From Bifidobacterium catenulatum PV20-2 (GTDB lineage Bacteria; Actinomycetota; Actinomycetes; Actinomycetales; Bifidobacteriaceae), in NCBI RefSeq assembly GCF_000800455.1, contig NZ_CP007456.1, positions 1,302,001 through 1,366,000 of the forward strand: 64,000 nucleotides of DNA, written 5' to 3'. The first letter of the stretch is position 1, and every line of letters begins with the position of its first letter. This document shows, piece after piece, positions 38,380 through 47,717 of this stretch. The notes below the pieces were generated by a model that ran no database searches, was not told the origin of the DNA, and saw only the letters and a list, made by a program, of their open reading frames with translations. Position numbers and translations under genes: made by a program.

Positions 38380-39381
38380 CTAGCTGCGAGATGTGTGCGG
38401 GCGTCGAGAGGATTCCAGTTCTCCAAGCTGGAGAAGTTGACGGTTAATCTCTTCGATGCGGTCAACACTCTGTTGCACCGTATTGGCATCTGAGTGCTTC
38501 GAATCATGCGACAACGCAGCAGACGGCACGTCCGTCGAGATGCGACTGGATGAAGCAATCTGATCGGACAATGCATCAACCAGCAAAGCGGCAACAGCGT
38601 ACACCGCCGTATAGTTTGACAGCACATGCACACTTAGATCGGCTTCCAATACCATGGCATCACCTTCGGGAAGCGCCGTGCGCACAGTAGCGTCGCCGAT
38701 CACAATCGTCGGCACACCCGCTTCATGCAATGCTTGCGCCACGCCAGAGAACAGTGACGGTCGTCGGCGCACTCCGACAAGAATCGCCACATCGGAGGAA
38801 TCATAGTCCACGATTTCCTCCGCGATACTCTGCCCCGGTTGGGGCAGCGCCGCAACGTCAGGTCTGAGCTGCATCAGCTGCTCACGCAGGTGCAAGGCCA
38901 CTGGATAACCATTGCGGAAGCCGATCACGCACACCTTCCGAGCGGAGGCAAGCATGCGGGCGGCTTTGCATACTGCGCGTTCATCCAGTCGTGCGAAGGT
39001 GCGTCGAATAGCTGCCAGTTCACGTTCCATATGGGATGAGACCAATCCGTCTCTCTCGGATCCTGCCACGGAGTTCACCCCGGCCAGTTCAGGGGCGCCC
39101 GGTTGATGAAACTTCCGGATATCACGGCGGAATTCCCCAGCGTTGGCATAGCCCAGCTTGCGGTACAGGCGACTCATGGTCGGCTGCGAGACTCCGCTGA
39201 GTTCCGCCAGTTCGGCGGAATTGCATACCAGAACATCAGTAAGGTGTCCCAAGATAAATCGAGCCGCCTCTTGCTCGGTGACGGTCAACGTGTCAAACGA
39301 ACCATGAATACGTTCTACTGCGTTAGGCACTGCCGCCTGAGTCTCAGATTCACCGTCTGAATATTTTTTTTCATCGTTCAT
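38380..39381 (-). CDS. RpiR/MurR-family transcriptional regulator
   Basis: A 333-residue regulator with an N-terminal helix-turn-helix (about 25-105, including CNSAELAELSGVSQPTMSRLYRKLG) and a C-terminal SIS domain (about 145-275) that in this family binds a phosphosugar or a similar effector. The last 60 residues are a Ser/Asp-rich tail. It is divergent from the permease gene of the allantoin island, and the 308 bp between them contain a GAAAT-ATTA-ATTTC palindrome. RpiR-type regulators such as AllR/HpxU-like proteins are found with purine catabolic genes, so it probably controls the island (inference). Confidence 0.88.
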   Translation of the reverse strand: MNDEKKYSDGESETQAAVPNAVERIHGSFDTLTVTEQEAARFILGHLTDVLVCNSAELAELSGVSQPTMSRLYRKLGYANAGEFRRDIRKFHQPGAPELAGVNSVAGSERDGLVSSHMERELAAIRRTFARLDERAVCKAARMLASARKVCVIGFRNGYPVALHLREQLMQLRPDVAALPQPGQSIAEEIVDYDSSDVAILVGVRRRPSLFSGVAQALHEAGVPTIVIGDATVRTALPEGDAMVLEADLSVHVLSNYTAVYAVAALLVDALSDQIASSSRISTDVPSAALSHDSKHSDANTVQQSVDRIEEINRQLLQLGELESSRRPHTSRS

Positions 39382-39689
39382 ATCGACACCTTTTCCGACG
39401 TGTATTTCTTAATCGTAAACGAGCTCACCCTAATAAAAGACCGGTATTCCATAAACAGACGGCAATGTGACGATCATGTTTCGCGTTCGCCACTTCGGTA
39501 ATGAAAAAGAAATTTACAAATCGCCCTGAATGAAATATTAATTTCCATTAATAGTCATAGGCCACAACGCAGCATCGGCCACAAGCCAAGCGCCCCGCCA
39601 GAGCGATAGCCCGCAAGACGCCACGGCACTCTAAACGAATAACAGCATCCACCCGTACTCAAGCCAACCATTCACAGAAGGATCACGAT
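39382..39689. promoter_or_regulatory. Divergent promoter region of the allantoin island
   Basis: An AT-rich region between the RpiR regulator and the NCS1 permease. A palindrome GAAAT-ATTA-ATTTC at 39532-39545 is a candidate operator, since related GAAA-N-TTTC sites recur before the aminotransferase gene. No gene was seen. Confidence 0.5.
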
Positions 39690-41276
39690 ATGACAGCCAT
39701 GACCCTCGGCGAGACAAGCCTCCGCCCCTCACCCTCGACGCCACTCCCCACGGAAGAACACGATAACACCACCATCATCAAGGAAAGCTACGATCCCCGA
39801 CTCGCCAACGCCGATCTGGCGCCACTGAAAAAACAAACCTGGTCGTGGTACAACATCTTCGCCTTCTGGATGTCCGACGTGCATTCGGTCGGCGGCTACG
39901 TGACCGCCGGCAGCCTGTTTGCGCTAGGCATCGCCAGCTGGCAAGTGCTCATCTCACTGATCGTCGGCATCGTCATCGTACAGGTGCTGGTCAATCTAGT
40001 CGCCAAGCCAAGCCAGGAGGCCGGCGTGCCGTTCCCGGTGACCATGCGATTCGTCTTCGGCGTCAAGGGAGCCAACATACCCGCCATCATTCGCGGCATT
40101 ATCGCCGTGGCGTGGTACGGCGTGCAGACCTATCTGGCGTCCGAATCACTGAACATCATCTTCCTCAAGTTCATTCCCAGCAGCGAGACGCTGGCCACCG
40201 ACTACTCATTCCTTGGCCTGTCGGCTCTGGGATGGATCTCGTACGGAATCCTGTGGACCGCCCAGGCATGCGTGTTCTGGACCGGCATGGACACCATTCG
40301 CAAGTTCATCGACTGGGCGGGACCGCTGGTATACGCCGTCATGTTCATTCTGGCAATTTACCTTGTAGGAAAAGCAGGCGGGCTGGGAGCCATCGACCTG
40401 AATCTGTCTTCCGGCGAACCGATGAGCTTCGCGCAGTCGATTCCGGTGATGATCACCGCCATCGCATTGGTGGTGTCGTACTTCTCCGGCCCGATGCTGA
40501 ACTTCGGCGACTTCTCCCGCTACGGCAAAACCTATAAGAGCGTCAAGCGAGGCAATTTCTGGGGTCTACCGGTGAACTTCGTAGTGTTCTCCCTGCTTAC
40601 CGTGGTATGCGCGTCCGCCACCGTGCCGGTGTTCGGCAAGCTGATCACCGACCCCATCGAAACCGTGAAATACATCGACACTCCGGTGGCCATTCTGCTG
40701 GGCGGCATGACCTTTGTGGTCGCGACCGTAGGCATCAACATCGTGGCCAACTTCGTCTCGCCGGCATTCGACTTCTCCCATGTGAATCCACAGAAGATCA
40801 GCTGGCGCACCGGCGGTATGATCGCAGCCGTCGGTTCAGTGATCATCACCCCCTGGAACTGGTATTCCAACGATCAGGCCATTCATTACACACTGGATCT
40901 GCTCGGCGCTCTCATCGGCCCGCTGTTCGGCATCCTGATCGCAGGGTACTTCATCATCGCCAGGCAGAAAATCGCCGTTGACGACCTGTTCACCATGAAG
41001 CCCACCGGCCGCTACTGGTACCGCAACGGTTTCAACCCGAATGCCGTATGGGCGATCGCGCTGTCGGGAATTCCCTCCATCGCCACAGTCATGTTGCCGT
41101 CGCCGCTGGCACAGATGGGCGTGATCGACATGACCTGGCTTTCAAACTTCAGCTGGTTCATCGGCGCAGGGCTCGGCCTGACGATCTTCACACTGCTGGA
41201 ATCCAAGCATCCGCAAATGCTGCATCTCGACGCAAACGACCCCACAGTCAACGACGGCAATGCCACTGTCGCATAA
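39690..41276 (+). CDS. NCS1-family permease, probable allantoin transporter
   Basis: A 528-residue nucleobase:cation symporter-1 family protein with about 12 membrane helices. Family blocks are KKQTWSWYNIFAFWMSDVHSVGGY (about 50-72), GVPFPVTMRFVFGVKGANIPAIIRG (about 112-136), GMDTIRKFIDWAGPLVYAV and SGPMLNFGDFSRY. It imports a nucleobase-like compound with Na+ or H+. Its place at the head of an allantoin operon, before allantoinase and allantoate amidohydrolase, points to allantoin or a related hydantoin as substrate. AAGGA precedes the ATG. Confidence 0.9.
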   Translation: MTAMTLGETSLRPSPSTPLPTEEHDNTTIIKESYDPRLANADLAPLKKQTWSWYNIFAFWMSDVHSVGGYVTAGSLFALGIASWQVLISLIVGIVIVQVLVNLVAKPSQEAGVPFPVTMRFVFGVKGANIPAIIRGIIAVAWYGVQTYLASESLNIIFLKFIPSSETLATDYSFLGLSALGWISYGILWTAQACVFWTGMDTIRKFIDWAGPLVYAVMFILAIYLVGKAGGLGAIDLNLSSGEPMSFAQSIPVMITAIALVVSYFSGPMLNFGDFSRYGKTYKSVKRGNFWGLPVNFVVFSLLTVVCASATVPVFGKLITDPIETVKYIDTPVAILLGGMTFVVATVGINIVANFVSPAFDFSHVNPQKISWRTGGMIAAVGSVIITPWNWYSNDQAIHYTLDLLGALIGPLFGILIAGYFIIARQKIAVDDLFTMKPTGRYWYRNGFNPNAVWAIALSGIPSIATVMLPSPLAQMGVIDMTWLSNFSWFIGAGLGLTIFTLLESKHPQMLHLDANDPTVNDGNATVA

Positions 41277-41422
41277 GCCAGCGGCGCAGCCGACTCGCCA
41301 ACCCACAAAAACCATTCATAGCAAAACGGCGCCGATGTCGGGACAGTTCCCGCTGCGGCGCTGTTTCGCATTCTTGCGAAAGCAAACGCCACAGCCTTCG
41401 CAACCAACAATCAGGAGCAATC

Positions 41423-42154
41423 ATGAAAATCAAAATCATCAATCCCAATACCACATGGTCTATGACGCGCACCATCGAAAAAGCCGCGAAAGCCAGCGTG
41501 TCGACCGACACCGAAATCGAAGCGGTGAGCCCAAGCATGGGACCGGTGTCGATCGAATCGCACGGTGACGAGGTGCTGGCCTCCGTGGGCGTGATGGACG
41601 AGATCCGTAAAGGCGAGGCCTCCGGCTGCGATGGTTATGTTTTGGCCTGCTTCGGGGATCCAGGCCTGCACGCGGCCCGGGAGCTGGCGGCCGGGCCCGT
41701 AATCGGCATCGCCGAAGGGGCATTCCATGCGGCAAGTTTTCTTGGCCGTTCATTTGCCATCGTCACCACGTTGGAACGCACGCTGGGGCGTGCCAGAGAC
41801 CTGACCGCGGAATACGGATTCGACCGCGCATGCGTGGCGTACCGGGCATGCGAGATTCCGGTGCTTGGGCTGGACGAGCATCCCGATACGGCATATGCGG
41901 CACTGAAGGCCGAATGCGAGCGCACGATCGCGCAGACCCAACCGGATTCCATCGTGCTTGGCTGCGCAGGCATGGCAGGTATGTGCGCGCAGCTTCACGA
42001 GGAGTTGGGGCTGCCGGTAATAGATGGCGTGGCGGCGGCAACATCATTAGTGGAAGCCATGGTTCGCTGCGGCTGGCATACCTCGAAGCGAAATGAATTC
42101 GCTGCGCCGCCCGCTAAGCAGGTCGTCGGATTGCTGTCGCACTTCAGCAGGTGA
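41423..42154 (+). CDS. Allantoin/hydantoin racemase (Asp/Glu racemase superfamily)
   Basis: A 243-residue member of the hydantoin racemase family (HpxA/DCG1-like). It begins MKIKIINPNTTWSMT, the typical N-terminus, and carries the two catalytic cysteines C76 (LACFGDPGLHAARE) and C181 (IVLGCAGMAGM). The likely role is interconverting R- and S-allantoin so that both enantiomers can be used by allantoinase. CAGGAGCAATC precedes the ATG. It follows the permease after 146 bp, with several small dyads in the gap. Confidence 0.88.
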   Translation: MKIKIINPNTTWSMTRTIEKAAKASVSTDTEIEAVSPSMGPVSIESHGDEVLASVGVMDEIRKGEASGCDGYVLACFGDPGLHAARELAAGPVIGIAEGAFHAASFLGRSFAIVTTLERTLGRARDLTAEYGFDRACVAYRACEIPVLGLDEHPDTAYAALKAECERTIAQTQPDSIVLGCAGMAGMCAQLHEELGLPVIDGVAAATSLVEAMVRCGWHTSKRNEFAAPPAKQVVGLLSHFSR

Positions 42155-42170
42155 CGTTCGGCGGCGTTAT

Positions 42171-42232
42171 GAAAACTTTCCTTAACATGAATGAAAAGTT
42201 TCAGACTTTATTCGGTGGTGAAATATTTTTCA
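42171..42232. promoter_or_regulatory. Cluster of three GAAA-N-TTTC palindromes
   Basis: GAAAACTTTC (42171-42180), TGAAAAGTTTCA (42192-42203) and TGAAATATTTTTCA (42219-42232) share arms (T)GAAA/TTTC(A). They lie in the AT-rich 164 bp before the aminotransferase gene. They match the style of RpiR-family operators, and a related site lies in the divergent promoter region at 39532-39545. Candidate binding sites only. Confidence 0.5.
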
Positions 42233-42318
42233 TCAGCATGATGGCGGGTTGAAGATCGGATTTCGCAAATCAACGATCTCGGGCACGACATCAATTCCAG
42301 ATTCAGGAGATGACCGCA

Positions 42319-43548
42319 ATGAACGATACCTCAGCAATCAAGCCAATCAACCCTCCGCACAGGCTGTTGATGGCCCCAGGACCCGTGAACGTGGACCCGC
42401 GCGTGCTCACCGCGATGAGCAAACCAACCGTTGGCCAATTCGACCCTTATATGTTCAAAGTAATGGACGAAGTGCAAACGATGTTCCGCACGATCTTCAA
42501 GACTGACAACCAACAGACCATGGTGGTGGACGGCACTTCCCGCTCAGCCATCGAAGCGGCGCTGGTCTCCGTGCTGGCACCCGGCGATCCGGTGTTGGTC
42601 TGCTGCGCCGGGCGTTTCGGCATGCTGCTCAAGGAGATCGCGGAACGCTGCGGCGCCGATGTACACGTGATTCAACGCCCATGGGGCGAGGTCTTCACAC
42701 TGAGTGAGATCGAGGAAGCCATCAAGTCGGTCAAGCCCAAGCTAGTGGCCACCGTACAGGGAGACACTTCCACCACCATGTGCCAGCCATTGGAAGGTTT
42801 GGGTGATATCTGCCACCAAAACGGGGCTTTGCTCTACACCGACGCCACCGCCTCATTGGTCGGCAACGATATGCGAACCGACGAGTGGGGGCTGGACATC
42901 GTCACCACCGGCATGCAGAAATGCCTCGGTGGCCCTTCCGGATCGGCCCCAATCACCGTATCCGATCGTGCCGTGGCCCTGATGAACGAGCGTAAAAGCA
43001 TCGAGGCAGGCGTGGCCGACTCCGCCAACGAGATCACCCCCAACCGCATCCACAGCAACTACTTCGACATGACGCAAATCTTCGACTACTGGGGCCCGCG
43101 TCATCTTAACCACCATACCGAGGCCACCCACGCGTTATATGCCGTGCACGAGGCGGCCCGCATCATCTGCGAGGAGGGAATCGACCAGGCCATAGCGCGT
43201 CACACGCTCAACGGCAAGGCCATGAGCGCAGCCATCGAAGGCATGGGACTGAAACTGTATGGCGACCAGAATCATCGTATGAACGACGTGATCGGCGTGG
43301 TGATTCCCGATGGCGCGGAGGACGCAGCAATCCGCGCGCAGTTGCTCAATGACTTCTCCGTCGAGATCGCATCCTCATTCGGCCCCCTGAAGGGCAGAAT
43401 CTGGCGCATCGGCGTAATGGGCTGCAATGCCCGTAAGGATGCGGTACTCACCTGCGCGGCGGCTCTGGGCAACGTACTGGAACGCAATGGCATCAAGGTC
43501 AGCGTAAGCGACGGCATCGCGGCGGCTCTGGACGTATACGGCGACTAA
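42319..43548 (+). CDS. pucG: (S)-ureidoglycine--glyoxylate aminotransferase
   Basis: A class V PLP aminotransferase of 409 residues, closest in architecture to alanine-glyoxylate aminotransferases and PucG. It opens with LLMAPGPVNVDPRVL, and has VDGTSRSAIEAAL and the PLP lysine K201 in VTTGMQKCLGGPSG. In the allantoin context the expected reaction is ureidoglycine + glyoxylate to oxalurate + glycine. The ATG at 42319 lies nine bases after AGGAG; an ATG at 42310 abuts that site and is unlikely. Start and neighbours fit; general alanine-glyoxylate activity cannot be excluded from sequence. Confidence 0.87.
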   Translation: MNDTSAIKPINPPHRLLMAPGPVNVDPRVLTAMSKPTVGQFDPYMFKVMDEVQTMFRTIFKTDNQQTMVVDGTSRSAIEAALVSVLAPGDPVLVCCAGRFGMLLKEIAERCGADVHVIQRPWGEVFTLSEIEEAIKSVKPKLVATVQGDTSTTMCQPLEGLGDICHQNGALLYTDATASLVGNDMRTDEWGLDIVTTGMQKCLGGPSGSAPITVSDRAVALMNERKSIEAGVADSANEITPNRIHSNYFDMTQIFDYWGPRHLNHHTEATHALYAVHEAARIICEEGIDQAIARHTLNGKAMSAAIEGMGLKLYGDQNHRMNDVIGVVIPDGAEDAAIRAQLLNDFSVEIASSFGPLKGRIWRIGVMGCNARKDAVLTCAAALGNVLERNGIKVSVSDGIAAALDVYGD

Positions 43549-43617
43549 CGCCGACCGCCATTGCCAACCACCATCATCATTATCAACCGTTCGAAACAAT
43601 GCAGAAAAGAGACCATC

Positions 43618-44940
43618 ATGAGCACAGCAGCATGGGCCGAGCAGGCAGCTTCAACCATTCTTGAACGTTGCGACCGCTTAGCCGAACTGACCAGTCTGAA
43701 CAACGGCATCGAACGCACCTATCTTTCACCGCAGATGGCACAGGCCTATGACCTCACCGGCACATGGATGCGACAGGCGGGACTGGCCACACACATCGAC
43801 CCAGCCGGCAATCTGGTTGGGCGTGTGGAAGGCATCAAGCCCGGTTTGCCCGCACTGATTCTTGGTTCGCATCTTGACTCCGTGCCCGACGCCGGCAAAT
43901 ACGACGGTATTCTAGGCGTGGTCACCGCCATCTCCGTGGCCGAACATCTGATTGACAGCGGCATTACTGCCACACTGCCCTTCGCCATCGAAGTGGTGGG
44001 CTTCGGAGACGAGGAAGGCGCCAGATTCGGCGCAACGCTTCTGGGCTCCTATGCGCTTGCCGGCAGATGGAAAAACGAATGGCTCGATCTTGCCGACAAG
44101 AACGGCGTGACGATGCGCGACGCATTCACCGAATTCGGCCTCGACCCCCAGCACGTGGCCGAAGCCGCACACAGCCTCGAAGACTCCATCGGATATTTGG
44201 AGTTCCACATCGAGCAGGGGCCAATTCTGGAACAGCGCAACCGGGCGCTTTCCTCAGTCACGTCCATTGCCGCAGCCAGCCGTTACATGGTTACAATCAA
44301 CGGACTGAGCTGCCATATCGCCACACCCTACAACCTGCGACATGACGCCCTGACCGCAGCCGCAGACATCATCGCCGGTATCGACCGAATCAGCTTGGAA
44401 GCCGGAACCCGAGCCAACGTAGGCGAGATCAGCGCCGAACCAGGTGGCGTGAATGTGATTGCCGGCAAAGCCACCTTCAGCCTGGACGTGCGCGCCGGCA
44501 CCGATGAGTTACGCGACGAAACCTTCGACCGCATCTGGGCCATGGCCGACCAGGTGTGCACCCAGCGCGGCGTCACCATGGAAAAAATCTGCATCCATAC
44601 TGCCAGCGGCACCCAGTGCGACCCATTCCTACGCTCCTGCATTGAAGATGGAATCGAAACGTCGGAGGACAAAGACGCGTTCGGCCTGATCAGCTACCCG
44701 GGGCATGATGGCATGGCGGTGGCCGAACTGCTGCCAATCGCCATGCTGTACGTACGATGCAAGGGCGGCATCAGCCACAGCCCGCTGGAATCAGTGCGCG
44801 AGGACGACGTGGCCTGCGGCACCCAGGCATTCGCACAGGCGGTACTGAATATCGCCCGAAAAAACTGCAGTAACGACAAGCAGAACACCATGAACGCTGC
44901 CGATACTGCGACACCCGTCACCACCACCACTGCTGCCTGA
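43618..44940 (+). CDS. allC: Allantoate amidohydrolase
   Basis: A dinuclear-metal M20-family amidase of 440 residues. Metal ligands appear in GSHLDSVPDAGKYDG (H85, D96) and GDEEGARFG (E131/E132). FHIEQGP and the C-terminal GGISHSPLE follow family order. The dimerisation-domain motif reads GLSCHIATPYNLRHDA. It should convert allantoate to ureidoglycine, CO2 and ammonia, giving the substrate of the preceding PucG-like enzyme. N-carbamoyl-amino-acid hydrolases are close relatives, but the genomic context favours allantoate. Confidence 0.9.
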   Translation: MSTAAWAEQAASTILERCDRLAELTSLNNGIERTYLSPQMAQAYDLTGTWMRQAGLATHIDPAGNLVGRVEGIKPGLPALILGSHLDSVPDAGKYDGILGVVTAISVAEHLIDSGITATLPFAIEVVGFGDEEGARFGATLLGSYALAGRWKNEWLDLADKNGVTMRDAFTEFGLDPQHVAEAAHSLEDSIGYLEFHIEQGPILEQRNRALSSVTSIAAASRYMVTINGLSCHIATPYNLRHDALTAAADIIAGIDRISLEAGTRANVGEISAEPGGVNVIAGKATFSLDVRAGTDELRDETFDRIWAMADQVCTQRGVTMEKICIHTASGTQCDPFLRSCIEDGIETSEDKDAFGLISYPGHDGMAVAELLPIAMLYVRCKGGISHSPLESVREDDVACGTQAFAQAVLNIARKNCSNDKQNTMNAADTATPVTTTTAA

Positions 44941-45028
44941 AAACTTCGTCAGCAATCATTCAACCGCGCAAAGTCACACGACCGCATAGTCATCCGAACG
45001 ATCGCAAACAGCCAAGAGGGAGCACAAA

Positions 45029-46471
45029 ATGAGCATCGAATTCTCATACACCACGAAACCGCAGGACGAACTCCGGCAGCTATGTCAAGAAGAGGGATAC
45101 TCTTCTCCCTCCCCCGCCGCCGCAGCCAATGATTCCGCAACTCGAAACATGCATGATTTGGCCATTTATGGCCCAACGCTGGCCGACGGAGTCATAACGC
45201 AGGCCATCGTGTTGGTGGATCATGGCCGTATCAGCGCGGTCTTGCATGGTCAGCAGGATTCTCCTGACGCCCAGGAACGCATCTATCTTGAACCTGATGA
45301 AGTGTTGATCCCCGGCATCGTTGATACGCATGTGCACATCAACGAACCTGGGCGTACGGAATGGGAAGGCTTTGATTGCGCCACCCGCGCAGCTGCGGCC
45401 GGAGGCGTGACCACAGTGCTGGACATGCCGTTGAATTCCAATCCGCCAACACTCACCGTGGAGGCATTGCAGCTCAAACGCTCCTGCGCCGAACACAAAG
45501 CTCATACGCAACTGGGATTTTGGGGAGGCGTGGACGAATCGAACCTCGGCACATTGCGTAGTCTATGGGATGCCGGCGTATTCGGATTCAAATGCTTCCT
45601 GTCGCCAAGCGGTGTCAGCGAATACGGATCGCTCAGCTACGACAAGCTGGAACTGGCGATGCGCGAAATCGCCGGTTTCGACGGACAATTAATCATCCAT
45701 GCCGAAGACCCTCATGAGCTGTCGGCACATAGCGGACACATCGGCAGCAGCTACCGAAGCTTCGAGGAATCCCGTCCGGCCGAAGGTGGTCGACGTGCCG
45801 TCGATATGGTCGTCAATCTTGTGAAGCGCACCGACTGCCGCACACACATCCTGCATGTCTCCAGCGGCGAAGCTTTAGAGCCCATACGCCAAGCAAAGGC
45901 GGAGGGTCTGCCGATCACGGCGGAAACCTGCCCGCATTATCTGACACTGGACTGTGACCACATTCCCGACGGCAACACGGCGTTCAAATGTTGTCCACCC
46001 ATCCGCAGTCTAGAGGAGCAGGATCGACTATGGGAGGGCTTGGTCGATGGAACATTGGATTTCATCGCCACCGACCATTCCCCTGCCGATGCGAAGATGA
46101 AATCCGGCACATTGGCTACGGCCTGGGGTGGCATCTCCAGCCTGCAGGTCGGATTCCGCGCCGTGCTGACCGAAGCGAAACGCCGCGGTCTGGGCCTTGT
46201 TGACACCGTACGCTGGATGAGTACGAACACTGCGGCGTTTGCAGGCTTCCACGATCGTGGCGCCATCATCCCTGGCAAAAGGGCTGATATGGTAGTGGTA
46301 AATCCCAACCGTCAGTTTGTTGTCGATGCGAATGCGTTGTTGGGACGCAATCCCATCAGTGCGTTCGATGGTGCCAAACTGGATGGCGTGATTTCCCGCA
46401 CGATCATTGGCGGCAGAACCGTAGATTTCGACATGCCCGGCAATCCGGCGAATTTGATCAGTCGCCCATGA
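45029..46471 (+). CDS. allB: Allantoinase
   Basis: A cyclic amidohydrolase of 480 residues that opens the hydantoin ring of allantoin to allantoate. Metal-binding H101 and H103 are in DTHVHINEPGRTEWEG, the probable carboxylated lysine is in GFKCFLSPSG, further ligands are in IIHAEDP and THILHVSSG, and the catalytic Asp is in FIATDHSPADAK. The first 40 residues extend beyond the usual allantoinase N-terminus; the ATG at 45029 is kept because AAGAGGGAGCAC precedes it, with M41 as alternative. It lies between allC and the formamidase-like gene. Confidence 0.92.
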   Translation: MSIEFSYTTKPQDELRQLCQEEGYSSPSPAAAANDSATRNMHDLAIYGPTLADGVITQAIVLVDHGRISAVLHGQQDSPDAQERIYLEPDEVLIPGIVDTHVHINEPGRTEWEGFDCATRAAAAGGVTTVLDMPLNSNPPTLTVEALQLKRSCAEHKAHTQLGFWGGVDESNLGTLRSLWDAGVFGFKCFLSPSGVSEYGSLSYDKLELAMREIAGFDGQLIIHAEDPHELSAHSGHIGSSYRSFEESRPAEGGRRAVDMVVNLVKRTDCRTHILHVSSGEALEPIRQAKAEGLPITAETCPHYLTLDCDHIPDGNTAFKCCPPIRSLEEQDRLWEGLVDGTLDFIATDHSPADAKMKSGTLATAWGGISSLQVGFRAVLTEAKRRGLGLVDTVRWMSTNTAAFAGFHDRGAIIPGKRADMVVVNPNRQFVVDANALLGRNPISAFDGAKLDGVISRTIIGGRTVDFDMPGNPANLISRP

Positions 46472-46535
46472 TTGTTCATGGATGGTCGCGCCGCGAACTC
46501 AACGAATCCGAAAATAACACGCCGCAAGGAATCTT

Positions 46536-47711
46536 ATGAAACGGATAAGCCAGATATTACAAACCGGCACCTGCATACCGGAACAATCGAATTACATCCC
46601 GTCCACAACCAGTAACGTACTATGGGGTCGATTGCCATGCCGCAACGACCGGATGATCGGCACCGTGCATTCCGGAAACGAAATCACCATCGACACCATC
46701 AGCCACGAAGGACTGCTGGAAGACCAAGGCAGCGATCCGATGGCGTATTTCGCCACGCACGGCGTCGCCGCAAACGACGTGTTGAACGACGGCATCGCCA
46801 TAGCACGAGAATGCCACCACAATCCCGATACAGATGGCCCACATGTGGTCACCGGTCCGATTGCCGTACCGGAAGCCCACCCAGGCGATTTGCTGGCAAT
46901 CACTCCGACCACGTTGGCGCCGCGCGTTCCCTACGGCGTGATCTCCACCCGTCACGCGCGTGGAGTGCTGGCAGGATCCGAGGATTTCGACGGCAACTAT
47001 GGCCAGTTCTGCCGAGCGGATGTTGAAAACGAAACGGCATGGTTCCCGGTTCAAGCACCGTATAGCGCAAACACAAGCAGCGAGCCGGCGTCGACGGTGC
47101 GTTTCCCGATGCGTCCATTTCTGGGAATCATGGGCGTGACCACCGCCAGTAATCAGCGTCCAAGTTCCATTCCACCTGCAGATTATGGTGGCAATATCGA
47201 TTTACGCAATCTCACCGTTGGATCCACGCTGTTTCTGCCCGTGCAGATCGAAGGCGCAGGTTTGTATATCGGCGATCCGCATTTTGCCCAAGGCAATGGC
47301 GAGGTGTCGCTCACCGCATTGGAAGCGTCGCTCAGGGCGACACTTCGCGTGCAGGTAATACCGGCAGACGAAGCCAAACGACTGTTCGGTCGCACGGATC
47401 TGCCATTTGCGATCAGTCACGGCACGCTGGTCCCAATGGGTTTCGGCAGTATGCTGGATGACGCATTATCGCAAAGCGTCGAACACGCCATCGATATGAT
47501 TGCCGCCATGTTCGAGATGCCGCGTCAACAGGTTTACCTGCTGCTGTCGGCCGCCGTCGACTTTGACGTGACGCAAGCCGTTGACATCACCAAAGGCGTT
47601 CACGGTCTGATTGATCTGTCGATGTTTCAGCAACTGCCCGCTTATGAACGGACGATGCGTGACATCAAAACATACGCCGACGATGCCAGTCAGACGAATC
47701 CCACCCATTAA
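46536..47711 (+). CDS. Acetamidase/formamidase family protein
   Basis: A 391-residue member of the FmdA/AmdA family, which hydrolyses small amides such as formamide and acetamide. Family blocks are GPIAVPEAHPGDLLAI (about 105-122), GGNIDLRNLTVGSTLFLPV (about 213-232), GAGLYIGDPHFAQGNGEVS (about 236-254) and the C-terminal LLLSAAVDFDVTQAVD. The position inside the allantoin operon, six bases before the amidase fusion gene, suggests that the substrate is an amide produced by this pathway, such as oxamate (inference). Confidence 0.88.
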   Translation: MKRISQILQTGTCIPEQSNYIPSTTSNVLWGRLPCRNDRMIGTVHSGNEITIDTISHEGLLEDQGSDPMAYFATHGVAANDVLNDGIAIARECHHNPDTDGPHVVTGPIAVPEAHPGDLLAITPTTLAPRVPYGVISTRHARGVLAGSEDFDGNYGQFCRADVENETAWFPVQAPYSANTSSEPASTVRFPMRPFLGIMGVTTASNQRPSSIPPADYGGNIDLRNLTVGSTLFLPVQIEGAGLYIGDPHFAQGNGEVSLTALEASLRATLRVQVIPADEAKRLFGRTDLPFAISHGTLVPMGFGSMLDDALSQSVEHAIDMIAAMFEMPRQQVYLLLSAAVDFDVTQAVDITKGVHGLIDLSMFQQLPAYERTMRDIKTYADDASQTNPTH

Positions 47712-47717
47712 GGAGAC

